Shown here piece after piece: positions 19,112 through 28,940 of a stretch of 32,991 nucleotides of DNA. The position numbers were made by a program, and so were the translations under genes. How positions within the stretch are numbered: position 1 is the stretch's first letter; every line of letters starts with the position of its first letter. The notes under the pieces are model-generated. The model searched no databases and was not told the origin of the DNA. It worked only from the letters and a program-made list of their open reading frames with translations. Source of the DNA: Bacteroidales bacterium (GTDB lineage: Bacteria > Bacteroidota > Bacteroidia > Bacteroidales > Dysgonomonadaceae); the NCBI GenBank assembly GCA_012728155.1, contig JAAYFR010000159.1:1-32991 (forward strand). Reading direction: 5' to 3'.

Positions 19112-21265
19112 ATGAAAGGGAAAGTTTCATTATATCTCCTGCTTCTGATAGTTGCCTCCTTCAAAAGTTTCGCATCACAATCGGAATTACCGATAGATAC
19201 CGTCATGAAGAGAGCAATGATCGCCGCCGAAAAATATAACAATCTGGTAGAGAGTTTTTCGGCGGAAGTATATACACGCACCTATATGGAGACCTTAAAA
19301 AAAAATTTTCTTTACAAATATACCCGTCTAATCCCCAATTTTGCACTCCACGACCCTAATAATGAAGCTGTTTTAATTGAAACTATCAGTGATTTACGAT
19401 TTGATTACCCCAATAGTTATATTCAGGATGTGCAATATGTGACCGGTACACTTACCGGAAAAAAAGATATCGAAATGATTCCTTTCGAATTACTGAATAT
19501 CAATATCTACGGGGAAACCACCAACGATGAAAGCTTTTTCATGCCTATCAGGTTCAAGACATCAAAATTTTACCGTTATAGCTTGGAACGTATCTTTACC
19601 GAGAACGAAAAAACCTATTACAGCATCCATTTCAATCCCATTTATGAAAACAGTAAACTCCTGAAAGGTACATTTATTATTGAGGAGGGGAGCTGGCGCG
19701 TAATCTTTTTCAGAGGTGAGGGAATTAATATATTTTCCAATTTTTCATTCGAGATAACTATGGGAGATGAGTGGGTCACGCACTATTTACCAGTGCAGCT
19801 TACCATTTATCAAATATTTTCATATCTGGGAAATATGCTGGCAAACAGACATCTGGCAACCATCAACTACAAAGAAATAGAGTTGCGGCGTACTACTAAT
19901 CCGGTACGCTCCCTCAATCTCAGCGATTTCTACAAAGTGAGATTGGATTCCGTACCACTCAAAAGCGATTCTTCCTTTTGGAATGAGCACCGCCCCATCC
20001 CCTTGCAAGCTGTCGAAAAGGATGTAGTTTCGCAATACTTGGAACGGCAAGCAGAAGAGCGAAGCCGAAAAGCTGATAAAGATTCTTTCCGAAGCTCTAA
20101 GATTGCACAGCAAGTGGCTCAACACATGGTGATGAACTCAAAATACAAATATCGGTCAACAGCAATAGGCTATTCAGGATTACTCAACCCCCTGATGGTG
20201 GGGTATTCCTCACGTGATGGCATAACCTATCGACAAAAATTATCTTTCAATTTTGATTTGACACACAACCGAACGGTCAAGATGAAAGCTTTCGCCGGTT
20301 ATATGTTCCGCCGTAAAGAGTTTTTTACAGACCTGACTACTACGTGGAATTACGATCCTTACCGTTTGGGAAGTGGCACCATCTCAATTGGGAACGGTAA
20401 TCCCACCTACAGTTCGCTCTTCGTCGATCAGATACAGGACAGCCTCAACAACCAAGGAATCAACTTCAATGATATCTCTCTGTTTTACTATAAGGATTAT
20501 TTCCTGAAATTCTTCAACACCTACGAAGTGACCAATGGATTTTTATTATATACCGGAATTGATTATCACATAAGAAGGAGCAAGGACAACATGGGCAAAT
20601 TGCGCTCTTCCACATCCAACAGTGAACCATTAGAAAATTTATTCGGTACCAGAAAAGCATTTGCCCCATTTGTACGTATCAGTTGGACCCCACGACAGTA
20701 TTATCGTTACGACGGACGACAAAAGATTTATGAACGATCACCCTTTCCAACCTTCAAATTAGAACTCTCCAGAAGTTTTCAGCATATTTTCGGAAGTACA
20801 TCAGAGTACAATCGCATTGAATTTGATATCAGTCAAAACATCTCATTCGGTTTGAGGCATTCACTCCAATATCACGTGGGAGCAGGAAAATTTATCAACC
20901 AGAGAACTGAATACTTTGCCGACTTTGTCTATTTTTCAAAAAGTAATTTTCCTGAAAATTGGGATGATGGGCTGGGCGGTATCTTTAACTTCCTAAGTCG
21001 TAACCTCTATAACGCCTCCGACTCATATATTCAAGCGCATACCATGTTTGAAGCTCCCTTCCTCCTTTTAAAAAATATCCCATTCGTATCTGATTTTGCC
21101 GAAAATGAACGAATTTATCTAAGTCAGTTATATACCCCGCAAATTATCTCTTATACCGAACTGGGATATGGTATCGGCAACCGCTTTTTTAATGCCGGAA
21201 TCTTTGCCTCATTCCATAAATTCACATTCAAACAAGTAGGGGTGCGCGCAGCCTTTGAATTCTAA
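19112..21265 (+). CDS. DUF5686 family outer-membrane beta-barrel protein
   Basis: 717 aa; signal peptide; VMKRAMIAAEKYNNLVESFSAEVYTRTYME..., C-terminal barrel ending VGVRAAFEF (terminal aromatic). Confidence 0.82.
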   Translation: MKGKVSLYLLLLIVASFKSFASQSELPIDTVMKRAMIAAEKYNNLVESFSAEVYTRTYMETLKKNFLYKYTRLIPNFALHDPNNEAVLIETISDLRFDYPNSYIQDVQYVTGTLTGKKDIEMIPFELLNINIYGETTNDESFFMPIRFKTSKFYRYSLERIFTENEKTYYSIHFNPIYENSKLLKGTFIIEEGSWRVIFFRGEGINIFSNFSFEITMGDEWVTHYLPVQLTIYQIFSYLGNMLANRHLATINYKEIELRRTTNPVRSLNLSDFYKVRLDSVPLKSDSSFWNEHRPIPLQAVEKDVVSQYLERQAEERSRKADKDSFRSSKIAQQVAQHMVMNSKYKYRSTAIGYSGLLNPLMVGYSSRDGITYRQKLSFNFDLTHNRTVKMKAFAGYMFRRKEFFTDLTTTWNYDPYRLGSGTISIGNGNPTYSSLFVDQIQDSLNNQGINFNDISLFYYKDYFLKFFNTYEVTNGFLLYTGIDYHIRRSKDNMGKLRSSTSNSEPLENLFGTRKAFAPFVRISWTPRQYYRYDGRQKIYERSPFPTFKLELSRSFQHIFGSTSEYNRIEFDISQNISFGLRHSLQYHVGAGKFINQRTEYFADFVYFSKSNFPENWDDGLGGIFNFLSRNLYNASDSYIQAHTMFEAPFLLLKNIPFVSDFAENERIYLSQLYTPQIISYTELGYGIGNRFFNAGIFASFHKFTFKQVGVRAAFEF

Positions 21266-21375
21266 AATTAAGGAAGCGTTACCCTATGGTAGAAACGCCC
21301 ATTTTCATCTATCCAAAGGTCGTACTGAGGAGCTTTTTAAAAAAATGAAGAGAAACTACCTATACAGAGCGGAGT

Positions 21376-22623
21376 TTAGGTTTTAAATTGTGGGATCTTC
21401 ATCCATTCACCATTTTTCAAAGCTGATTGATGAGCAACAATTCCTGACACACTTAAATTCAGTGATAAATCTATATCTATCAAAGGTTTCCTATCTTGAA
21501 GAATTGCTGATACAAATTCATCAGTTAGTCGACCGTGAGAACCACCATGTCCACCCGCATCTACACTTGATGGAAGGGAAGGTCTAGACAAATCTGGGAG
21601 ATCCACGTCAAGGCCCTGATATTGACCATAAAAAGAGCCTCTTGTACCACGAACTCTACCTGCTTCAGCTCCAAATCCTGGTGTATCCCAACTAACAACC
21701 ATCCGTGACATTCCCCCCTCACTAGCTCTAAATAACGCTACTTCGGTACCAAATGGATTTTTGTATCTATTATTTTTTGGTTTTAAATGATCCACAATAC
21801 TTGGCATACCCAAGCAAGAAACTTCGGTAAAACTTCCACCTGTTACACAAAGATGATACGCATTGGAGTGTGTGGGATAATATTGGGGAGGCAATCCAAC
21901 GCGCCAACCATTGAATGAATCAAGGGGTGTGGCAAAATAATGGTAATACTCGCCTTCAGAATAAACTATTTCACCTAAATGCCCAGCCTTATAAAGTGTA
22001 TGCATAGCATAAAGAGTGTCATGGAACATAGATGTTTCAAACATAATATATTTCAGACCTGTCTGTTTTACAGTTTCATACAATCTTTCCGCATCTTCCA
22101 ACGATCCCCATACGGCTGGAACAGCACAAGCAACATGTTTACCGTGGTTTAACGCATCCATGGCGTGTTGTGCATGACTGGGTGCATCGGTCGCGATAAA
22201 AATCGCTTCAATTGTTTTATCTTTCACCATCTTCTCGAGCGATGGGTATTTTTTATTACACTTTACATGTTCGGCTAATTGGTTACAACGCTCGGGGATG
22301 AGGTCACTAACAGCTACAACTTCCACGTTAGGATGATCCTGAAATCCAAACAAAGCGGAAAATCGGCAAGCACCATATCCTACTAAACCAACACGGATTT
22401 TACGATCCGATACGGGCACCCAAATTTTCGTAATGCCAGCTTCATTACCCGTATCATCAAATCCCTGAATAATCGGCTTAGGCGGCTGCTGATTGGCCGG
22501 TTGAGACGCACCTCTTGCAGCATGCATACCAAGTAGTCCTGCACCTGCACCTATACCTGCTACACGAACAAAATCACGTCGATTAATGAGTTGTTGTTTC
22601 TGTTTCTTTTCCATTACCTTCAT
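21376..22623 (-). CDS. Gfo/Idh/MocA family oxidoreductase with Tat signal
   Basis: RRDFVRVAGIGAGAGLLGMHAARGA twin-arginine leader; Rossmann KIRVGLVGYGACRFSALFGFQDHPNVEVVAVSDL; HGKHVACAVPAVWGSLEDAERLYE; true start may be M at 22614 (MEKKQKQQ). Confidence 0.92.
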   Translation of the reverse strand: MKVMEKKQKQQLINRRDFVRVAGIGAGAGLLGMHAARGASQPANQQPPKPIIQGFDDTGNEAGITKIWVPVSDRKIRVGLVGYGACRFSALFGFQDHPNVEVVAVSDLIPERCNQLAEHVKCNKKYPSLEKMVKDKTIEAIFIATDAPSHAQHAMDALNHGKHVACAVPAVWGSLEDAERLYETVKQTGLKYIMFETSMFHDTLYAMHTLYKAGHLGEIVYSEGEYYHYFATPLDSFNGWRVGLPPQYYPTHSNAYHLCVTGGSFTEVSCLGMPSIVDHLKPKNNRYKNPFGTEVALFRASEGGMSRMVVSWDTPGFGAEAGRVRGTRGSFYGQYQGLDVDLPDLSRPSLPSSVDAGGHGGSHGRLTDEFVSAILQDRKPLIDIDLSLNLSVSGIVAHQSALKNGEWMKIPQFKT

Positions 22624-22941
22624 TTTTATAGTTACTTGCGATTGATGACTTTTTTAAATCACACGTGTCTTCGCTATCACATAGTAGACGAATATTAGGT
22701 TGGGCATATTCTGGTATTAACTTGCGAACTACTTTCTTATCGGTAATTAAATAATCCACCTGTGACAAGGATATGCCATCCGTACCAGTAAAAGCTTTGT
22801 CACATCTCTCCTTATCGTGATTTCAGAGATTTTTTAACTCCTTTGCAACTTCTTCAATGGAAATACTTTTTTGGGTTTTAATCTACTTAAAATAAACTCC
22901 TTTCGTAAAAATGGAGAGACAATCTTTCCTTCATTTTTCAT
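22583..22941 (-). pseudogene. Decayed DeoR/GlpR-family transcriptional regulator
   Basis: Joining frames on the minus strand: MKNEGKIVSPFLRKEFILSRLKPK / (frameshift at A-run) SISIEEVAKELKN / (frameshift) SEITIRRDV (DeoR HTH) / (missing segment) DKAFTGTDGISL / SQVDYLITDKKVVRKLIPEYAQPNIRLLCDSEDT (DeoR C-terminal). Start ATG at 22941. Roughly half the expected length; the 3' limit is uncertain, and the listed end is the stop of the surviving frame. Confidence 0.83.
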
Positions 22942-23094
22942 AAAACATATTATTGAATATGATTACGTTGGTCATTTATGTGCAAATATAACCAATTAAT
23001 TGATAACTTTTGTTCTTGTTTAAAATAGGGTACTGAGTAGTAGCGAAAATTGATATTTTCCCATAATATAAGAAACGCCTCGAATAAGTTTCGC

Positions 23095-23102
23095 TATATT
23101 TG
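23095..23102 (+). promoter_or_regulatory. Putative -7 box TATATTTG for ispE
   Basis: TATATTTG 23 nt upstream of ATG at 23126; matches TAnnTTTG, no obvious -33 TTTG. Confidence 0.5.
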
Positions 23103-23125
23103 CACCAACAAAAGTTAAACATAAA

Positions 23126-24004
23126 ATGATCTGTTTTCCTAATGCGAAAATCAATATAGGTCTTCACGTCGTTTCTCGCAGAAAAGATGGCTACCACAAT
23201 CTGGAGACTGTTTTTTATCCTATCGGTCTAAAAGATGCCTTAGAAATTATTCCTTCCCCGGAAAACTCTGGCGAGGAAATAAAATTTTCTAAAAGTATGG
23301 AATCGACGATAAAGAGCAGTGAACTATCAAGCCAACAGTATCGATTCTTTCAAAGCGGCATTGCAATTGAGGAAAAACCGGAAACCAATTTGGTGATCAA
23401 AGCGCTGAATTTGATCGCTACGGAGAAAAAACTTCCGAAAATAGACATCCATCTTCTTAAAAAAATCCCCTTAGGAGCTGGATTGGGCGGTGGTTCTTCG
23501 GATGCTGCTTTTATGCTTTCCCTGCTCAACAAAACTTTCAATTTGGGATATACAATAGAGGAGCTGCTCCTTCGTGCCTCCCGCTTGGGAGCCGATTGTC
23601 CCTTTTTTATTCTGAACCGCCCCACTTTCGCCACAGGCACCGGCAACAAACTGGAACCCATTGAGTTGGATCTAAGCAACTATATACTTTTAATAGTGAA
23701 ACCCGATGTCATGATTTCTACCAGGGAGGCCTATGCAATGATCACCCCACGCAAGCCAGATCTTCCGTTAAAAGAGATCATACGGAAGCCGGTGGAGAGA
23801 TGGAGAGAATTGTTGAAAAATGATTTTGAACCCTCTATTTTCAAAAAAAATCCCGAAATTTGTAGGATCAAACATCAGATGTATGAAATGGGAGCGGTAT
23901 ATGCCTCCATGAGCGGAGCGGGGGCATCACTCTTCGGCCTATTTGAAAAGAAACCCGATTGGCAGGGGAAATTTGATGGGCACTTCGTTTGGGAAAGTAG
24001 TTAA
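23126..24004 (+). CDS. ispE: 4-diphosphocytidyl-2-C-methyl-D-erythritol kinase
   Basis: MICFPNAKINIGLHVVSRRKDGYHNLETVFYPI; GHMP kinase motif IPLGAGLGGGSSDAAFML; MSGAGASLFGLF. Confidence 0.96.
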   Translation: MICFPNAKINIGLHVVSRRKDGYHNLETVFYPIGLKDALEIIPSPENSGEEIKFSKSMESTIKSSELSSQQYRFFQSGIAIEEKPETNLVIKALNLIATEKKLPKIDIHLLKKIPLGAGLGGGSSDAAFMLSLLNKTFNLGYTIEELLLRASRLGADCPFFILNRPTFATGTGNKLEPIELDLSNYILLIVKPDVMISTREAYAMITPRKPDLPLKEIIRKPVERWRELLKNDFEPSIFKKNPEICRIKHQMYEMGAVYASMSGAGASLFGLFEKKPDWQGKFDGHFVWESS

Positions 24005-24111
24005 ACACCTGAATGGAAAAATGAGATTATAAGATTAAACTTCTTTTCAGCCTCTTAACTACTCAAATTTTTAACTTTTTAACTTCAAACATAACTTTTA
24101 GTTGGCAAAAT

Positions 24112-26655
24112 ATGAAACGATATTCTTTCTACTACATCATTATAGGATTATTACTGGTAATAAGCGTAAAGTCACAACAACCGCTGATGCCGGAAAAGAT
24201 CTATTCTTTTAATCCAATTCCGGTACAGAGACCGATAATGCTGGACAGTACAAACCTAAATAAATCTCTTTTTTCGGATGAACAACTACTCGCTTATACT
24301 ATCTCATTCCCATCACAGACGAGATTTACCACGGAGTTGAACCGTGACACCACCGGTTTTTTCAACTTGTCAAAACCGCAACAGGGAGAAGCAATACAGC
24401 TATTGTCATTCTTTGTGGATAGTGACCGCTACGGTAAAGGAAAACTCACCGTGACATCTCCCAACCCACTCGAACTATGGATAGACAATGTAAAACGAGC
24501 AACCAAAACGCAGGTAAACGACAGCCTCCATCAGTCGGGGTCGGTAGAGACCAACCTGAATGGAGCGGCAAACAATATGCGAATCGTTATCAAAATGCTT
24601 ACCTCAGCCGGGGACAAGAGCGATCCCGCCGTGAAGATCGAACTGAAACCCGACGAAAAAGATTCTCTCCTCATCTATACATTCAACAATATAGATGCCC
24701 GTAGGATCAATATCAAGGATATCCTGGAAGGAAAAAGAGTGAGCGACTCCTCCATCTCTCCCAGTGGTCGCTTCTTACTCCTTAATTTACGAGAAACATT
24801 ATCAGGAGGGAATAGCCGTGGCTATACCGAGATATATGACGCCAAACAGAAACGGACAATTTTATCGGAACCGGCAGGCAGGACACAGCTAAACTGGATG
24901 CCCCAATCGGACCTGCTCTATTATGTGGCAGACGACAATAACGGTAGAACACTCTACACATTGGACCCACTCACGGCAGAAACTAAAATTATTGCCGAAG
25001 GATTGCCGAAAGAGAATTTCTATATGGCACCCGATGAACAATCGATCTTCTTTTCTTCGAAAGAAAGTATCACCATCAGCAATCCCGGAGGATTAAAACG
25101 CTTACTGGGAATCGATGACAGGCAACCGAACTACCGTGATCGCTATTTTTTATACCGCCATTTCTTCGATACTGGCCTCACCCAACAACTTACTTTCGGA
25201 AAGCAGACCGCATCAATCAACAACATAACGGACGATATGAGGAAACTGCTCTTTTCAATCTCAGAAGAGTACCTTCTGGAACGCCCCTTCCGTAGAAGTT
25301 CGCTCTTTATGCTGGATTTAGAGACCATGGCATTGGACACGATCTGGGAAAATGAGACTTACGCCTACTCAGCCCAATTCTCACCCGATGGAAAACAACT
25401 GTTGATCCATGGCGCTCCGGAAGCGTTCGGGGGGATCGGACTCAACATCAAAGAGGGACAGATCGCCAATAGCTACGACACGCAGTCGTTTATCATGAAC
25501 CTGTCAACCCGACAAGTGGAACCGGTGACAAAAAATTTTAATCCAACGATTAACGCGCAACAGTGGAATAGTGTAGATGGCCACATTTATTACCGAGTAG
25601 AAGAGGGAGACCGCGCAAATGTCTATCGCTATAACCCCCAACGGAAGAAGTTTGAGAAGCTTCCACTGAAAGAGGATCTGATCCGCTCATTCAATATTGC
25701 CAATAATGCGGCATGGGCAACCTATACAGGGGTAAGCGCATCGAATTCAAATCGGAGCTATCTGCTGAACCTAAAGACAATGGAGTCCACCTTGATCTCT
25801 GATCCCTATGCAGAGCAATTGAATAAACTGCAATTAGGAGAAGTAAAAGAGTGGAATTTCACCAGCTCTTTTGGTGATGTGATTGAGGGACGTTACTATC
25901 TCCCCCCCCATTTCGATCCACAGAAAAAATATCCGCTGATTGTTTATTATTACGGCGGAACCAGCCCAACGGCACGAACATTCGAAAGCACTTATCCGTT
26001 ACATGTATATGCCGCGCAGGATTACGTGGTCTATACATTGCAACCGAGTGGCACCACCGGCTACGGCCAGGAGTTCTCTGCCCGCCACGTAAATGCATGG
26101 GGAGAGCAAACTGCAGAAGAGATAATTGAAGGGACCAAAGCTTTCATAGCTTCCCACTCTTTTGTAGATGGCACAAAAGTAGGTAATATCGGTGCGTCGT
26201 ATGGTGGATTTATGACGCAATACCTTATCACCAAAACCGATCTTTTCTCTGCTTCCGTATCCCATGCCGGCATCAGTAATATCACCAGTTATTGGGGCGA
26301 AGGATACTGGGGTTATTCCTACAGCGCGGGTGCAAGTGCAGGTAGTTTCCCATGGAATAATCCTGACCTCTATGTACGGCAAAGCCCACTCTTTTCTGCC
26401 GATAAGATCAACACACCGCTGTTGCTGCTGCATGGCACAGCCGATACCAATGTGCCTATCGGAGAGAGTATTCAGATGTATAACGCCTTGAAACTGCTCG
26501 GCAAGGAGGTGGAATTTATTCAGGTGGAAGGAGAAAACCACGCTATCTACGATTATGATAAACGGATCGCCTGGAACAACGCCATCTATTCCTGGTTCGC
26601 CAAATGGCTGAAAGAAGACTCACGCTGGTGGGATTCGATGTTCCCCGACAATTGA
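24112..26655 (+). CDS. S9 family peptidase (prolyl oligopeptidase / DPP IV-like)
   Basis: 847 aa; signal peptide; beta-propeller region; nucleophile motif VGNIGASYGGFMTQYLIT; LLLLHGTADTNVPIGES; GENHAIYDYDKR. Confidence 0.93.
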   Translation: MKRYSFYYIIIGLLLVISVKSQQPLMPEKIYSFNPIPVQRPIMLDSTNLNKSLFSDEQLLAYTISFPSQTRFTTELNRDTTGFFNLSKPQQGEAIQLLSFFVDSDRYGKGKLTVTSPNPLELWIDNVKRATKTQVNDSLHQSGSVETNLNGAANNMRIVIKMLTSAGDKSDPAVKIELKPDEKDSLLIYTFNNIDARRINIKDILEGKRVSDSSISPSGRFLLLNLRETLSGGNSRGYTEIYDAKQKRTILSEPAGRTQLNWMPQSDLLYYVADDNNGRTLYTLDPLTAETKIIAEGLPKENFYMAPDEQSIFFSSKESITISNPGGLKRLLGIDDRQPNYRDRYFLYRHFFDTGLTQQLTFGKQTASINNITDDMRKLLFSISEEYLLERPFRRSSLFMLDLETMALDTIWENETYAYSAQFSPDGKQLLIHGAPEAFGGIGLNIKEGQIANSYDTQSFIMNLSTRQVEPVTKNFNPTINAQQWNSVDGHIYYRVEEGDRANVYRYNPQRKKFEKLPLKEDLIRSFNIANNAAWATYTGVSASNSNRSYLLNLKTMESTLISDPYAEQLNKLQLGEVKEWNFTSSFGDVIEGRYYLPPHFDPQKKYPLIVYYYGGTSPTARTFESTYPLHVYAAQDYVVYTLQPSGTTGYGQEFSARHVNAWGEQTAEEIIEGTKAFIASHSFVDGTKVGNIGASYGGFMTQYLITKTDLFSASVSHAGISNITSYWGEGYWGYSYSAGASAGSFPWNNPDLYVRQSPLFSADKINTPLLLLHGTADTNVPIGESIQMYNALKLLGKEVEFIQVEGENHAIYDYDKRIAWNNAIYSWFAKWLKEDSRWWDSMFPDN

Positions 26656-26667
26656 AAAATAAATAAT

Positions 26668-27453
26668 ATGGATCTGGAAAAACTATGTAATGAAGTAAAA
26701 AAATTGGCACTCTCTACAGGAGAGTACCTGAAAACGGAACAAACCACCTTGTGCAAAAAAGATATTGAGTTGAAAGGGACACGCAATTATGTGACATATA
26801 TCGATAAAGAGGCGGAGAACCGATTAGTGGAAGGATTGAGACGATTACTTCCCGAAGCAGGATTCCTCACCGAAGAAGAGACGGTGCAGTTTGAACAGAA
26901 AGAGCTCACCTGGATCATCGATCCGCTAGACGGCACTTCCAACTATATACATGGCGACCCTACTTTTTCTGTCAGTATTGCTCTGATGAAGAAAAAAGAG
27001 ATTATCTTGGGTGTGGTACACGATCCGCTGGCAGCACACACTTATTCTGCTACAGGAACGGGCAAGGCATTTCTGAATGATAACCCGATCACAGTGAGTA
27101 GTCACCCCACCTTAGTGAATGGGTATATCGGGTTTGGCATACCATACAGTCTGGATGAGAGGGGTGAGCAGATCCTCAGAAATGCGATGAAACAATTCCG
27201 CAAATGTAGTTTTCGCATCAAGGGATCGGCAGCATTGGAGATTTGTTACGTGGCTGCCGGCATCTGCGACACATTCTTTCATAGCGGACTGTCGCCATGG
27301 GATGTGGCTGCCGGAACATTTATCCTGCAGCGTGCCGGCGGAAAGTGTACGGATTTCTCCGGAGGCGACAATTATATTTTTAATAAAGAACTGGTCGCTT
27401 CAAATGGCGTCATTCATCAAGAAATTATGGAAACTATCATACAAGGAAACTAA
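26668..27453 (+). CDS. Inositol monophosphatase family protein
   Basis: WIIDPLDGTSNYIHGDPTFSVSIAL and SGLSPWDVAAGTFILQRAGG metal/substrate motifs. Confidence 0.93.
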   Translation: MDLEKLCNEVKKLALSTGEYLKTEQTTLCKKDIELKGTRNYVTYIDKEAENRLVEGLRRLLPEAGFLTEEETVQFEQKELTWIIDPLDGTSNYIHGDPTFSVSIALMKKKEIILGVVHDPLAAHTYSATGTGKAFLNDNPITVSSHPTLVNGYIGFGIPYSLDERGEQILRNAMKQFRKCSFRIKGSAALEICYVAAGICDTFFHSGLSPWDVAAGTFILQRAGGKCTDFSGGDNYIFNKELVASNGVIHQEIMETIIQGN

Positions 27454-28247
27454 TGGAAAATCAGACTGTATTAACAGCATTCCTGATGACCCTTTTTGCC
27501 GGTTTATCGACTGGTATAGGCAGTTTAATCTCACTTCTGGCCAAACGTACCAACACCAATTTTCTAAGTCTCTCCTTAGGCCTTTCCGCGGGTGTGATGA
27601 TTTATGTCTCTTTCATGGAATTGATGCCTAAATCGTTAGACTCTCTCATCGGAGTATTTGGCCAAAGAGTGGGGACACTTTATTTGATGCTTGGATTTTT
27701 CGGCGGTATAGCGCTGATCGCATTGATAGATTTTCTGGTTCCCAAATCACAGAACCCACACGAAATACATGGCGTGGAGGAGATGAAGACAAACTACAGA
27801 TTGAAACAGACAGGTGTGATCACAGCCATCACCATCGCCATCCACAACTTCCCCGAAGGAATTGCCACATTCATGTCGGCTATGAACTCAGTTGAAGTGG
27901 CCATTCCCATTACCGTGGCAATAGCTATCCATAATATTCCAGAAGGAATTGCCGTGGCGGTACCCATTTACCATTCTACCGGCAACCGAAAAAAAGCATT
28001 CTGGCTCTCATTTGCATCGGGATTGGCAGAACCGTTGGGTGCACTGATCGCATTCTTTTTCCTGCTTCCATTTTGGAATCCGGTACTGGACGCCTTTATC
28101 CTTTCAGCTATTTCAGGTATCATGGTCTTTATCTCCCTGGATGAATTACTACCCAGCGCGGAGAAATATGGAAAGCACCATCTCTCCATTATCGGGCTGG
28201 TGATTGGAATGGCGATTATGGCGTTAAGCCTTTATTTGTTCATCTAA
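27453..28247 (+). CDS. zupT: Zinc transporter ZupT (ZIP family)
   Basis: HNFPEGIATFMSAM and HNIPEGIAVAVPIY motifs; 8-TM hydrophobic pattern; start overlaps the upstream stop (TAATG). Confidence 0.93.
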   Translation: MENQTVLTAFLMTLFAGLSTGIGSLISLLAKRTNTNFLSLSLGLSAGVMIYVSFMELMPKSLDSLIGVFGQRVGTLYLMLGFFGGIALIALIDFLVPKSQNPHEIHGVEEMKTNYRLKQTGVITAITIAIHNFPEGIATFMSAMNSVEVAIPITVAIAIHNIPEGIAVAVPIYHSTGNRKKAFWLSFASGLAEPLGALIAFFFLLPFWNPVLDAFILSAISGIMVFISLDELLPSAEKYGKHHLSIIGLVIGMAIMALSLYLFI

Positions 28248-28299
28248 ACAAAATAGATTATTTTTGTTCCTCTTTTCAAACACGCATATAAATACAGCT

Positions 28300-28860
28300 A
28301 TGACAACAGATATCAAACAGATCGGCGAACGAATTAAAGGGTTGCGCGAAGCAGTCAATCTCTCCACTTGCGAGATGGCTCATAGGTTAGAAATAGATAC
28401 CGATGATTATTTACAATTTGAAGCAGGAGAGAGAGATATCTCTGTTTCATTTTTGCAAAGGATTGAACGAGAGTTCAATGTGGATATGGGCACTTTGATG
28501 TTTGGCACAGAACCCCGAATGAATTCTTATTTTATTACCAGAAAAGATAAAGGCGTTAGTGTAGAAAGGGTTTCAGCCTATAAATACCAGTCGCTCACCT
28601 CAGGATTCACAAATAATGTGGCGGAAATTTTCGTAGTCACGGTGGAACCCAAGCCAATGGAGACCGATTTCTACCAGAACATCCATGCAGGACAAGAATT
28701 CAATATGGTACTGGAAGGGAGTATGTTGCTATATATCAATGGAAAAGAACTGGAATTGAATGAGGGAGACAGCATCTATTTCGATTCATCACTGCCACAC
28801 GGAATGAAGGCGCGCCACGGTAAACCGGTAAAGTTTCTTGCCGTCGTCCTCTATCCATAA
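28300..28860 (+). CDS. XRE-family transcriptional regulator with C-terminal cupin domain
   Basis: HTH IGERIKGLREAVNLSTCEMAHRLEIDTDDYLQFEAGERDISVSFLQRI; cupin INGKELELNEGDSIYFDSSLPHGMKARHGKPVKFLAVV. Start at MTTDIKQ (28300) preferred over 28264. Confidence 0.9.
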   Translation: MTTDIKQIGERIKGLREAVNLSTCEMAHRLEIDTDDYLQFEAGERDISVSFLQRIEREFNVDMGTLMFGTEPRMNSYFITRKDKGVSVERVSAYKYQSLTSGFTNNVAEIFVVTVEPKPMETDFYQNIHAGQEFNMVLEGSMLLYINGKELELNEGDSIYFDSSLPHGMKARHGKPVKFLAVVLYP

Positions 28861-28940
28861 TCAATCTAGAAACAAAATATCATCCTCTAATTGTCACCAT
28901 CTTTCCATACTAAAGATTGTGAGTTCATTATAAGGTTATT

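Noticed and set aside
22976-23197. 73-aa minus-strand ORF upstream of and into ispE
   Set aside because: Overlaps the ispE start antisense; no recognisable motif. I also checked whether it extended the DeoR remnant and it did not.
25999-26541. 180-aa minus-strand ORF
   Set aside because: Antisense to the catalytic domain of the S9 peptidase.
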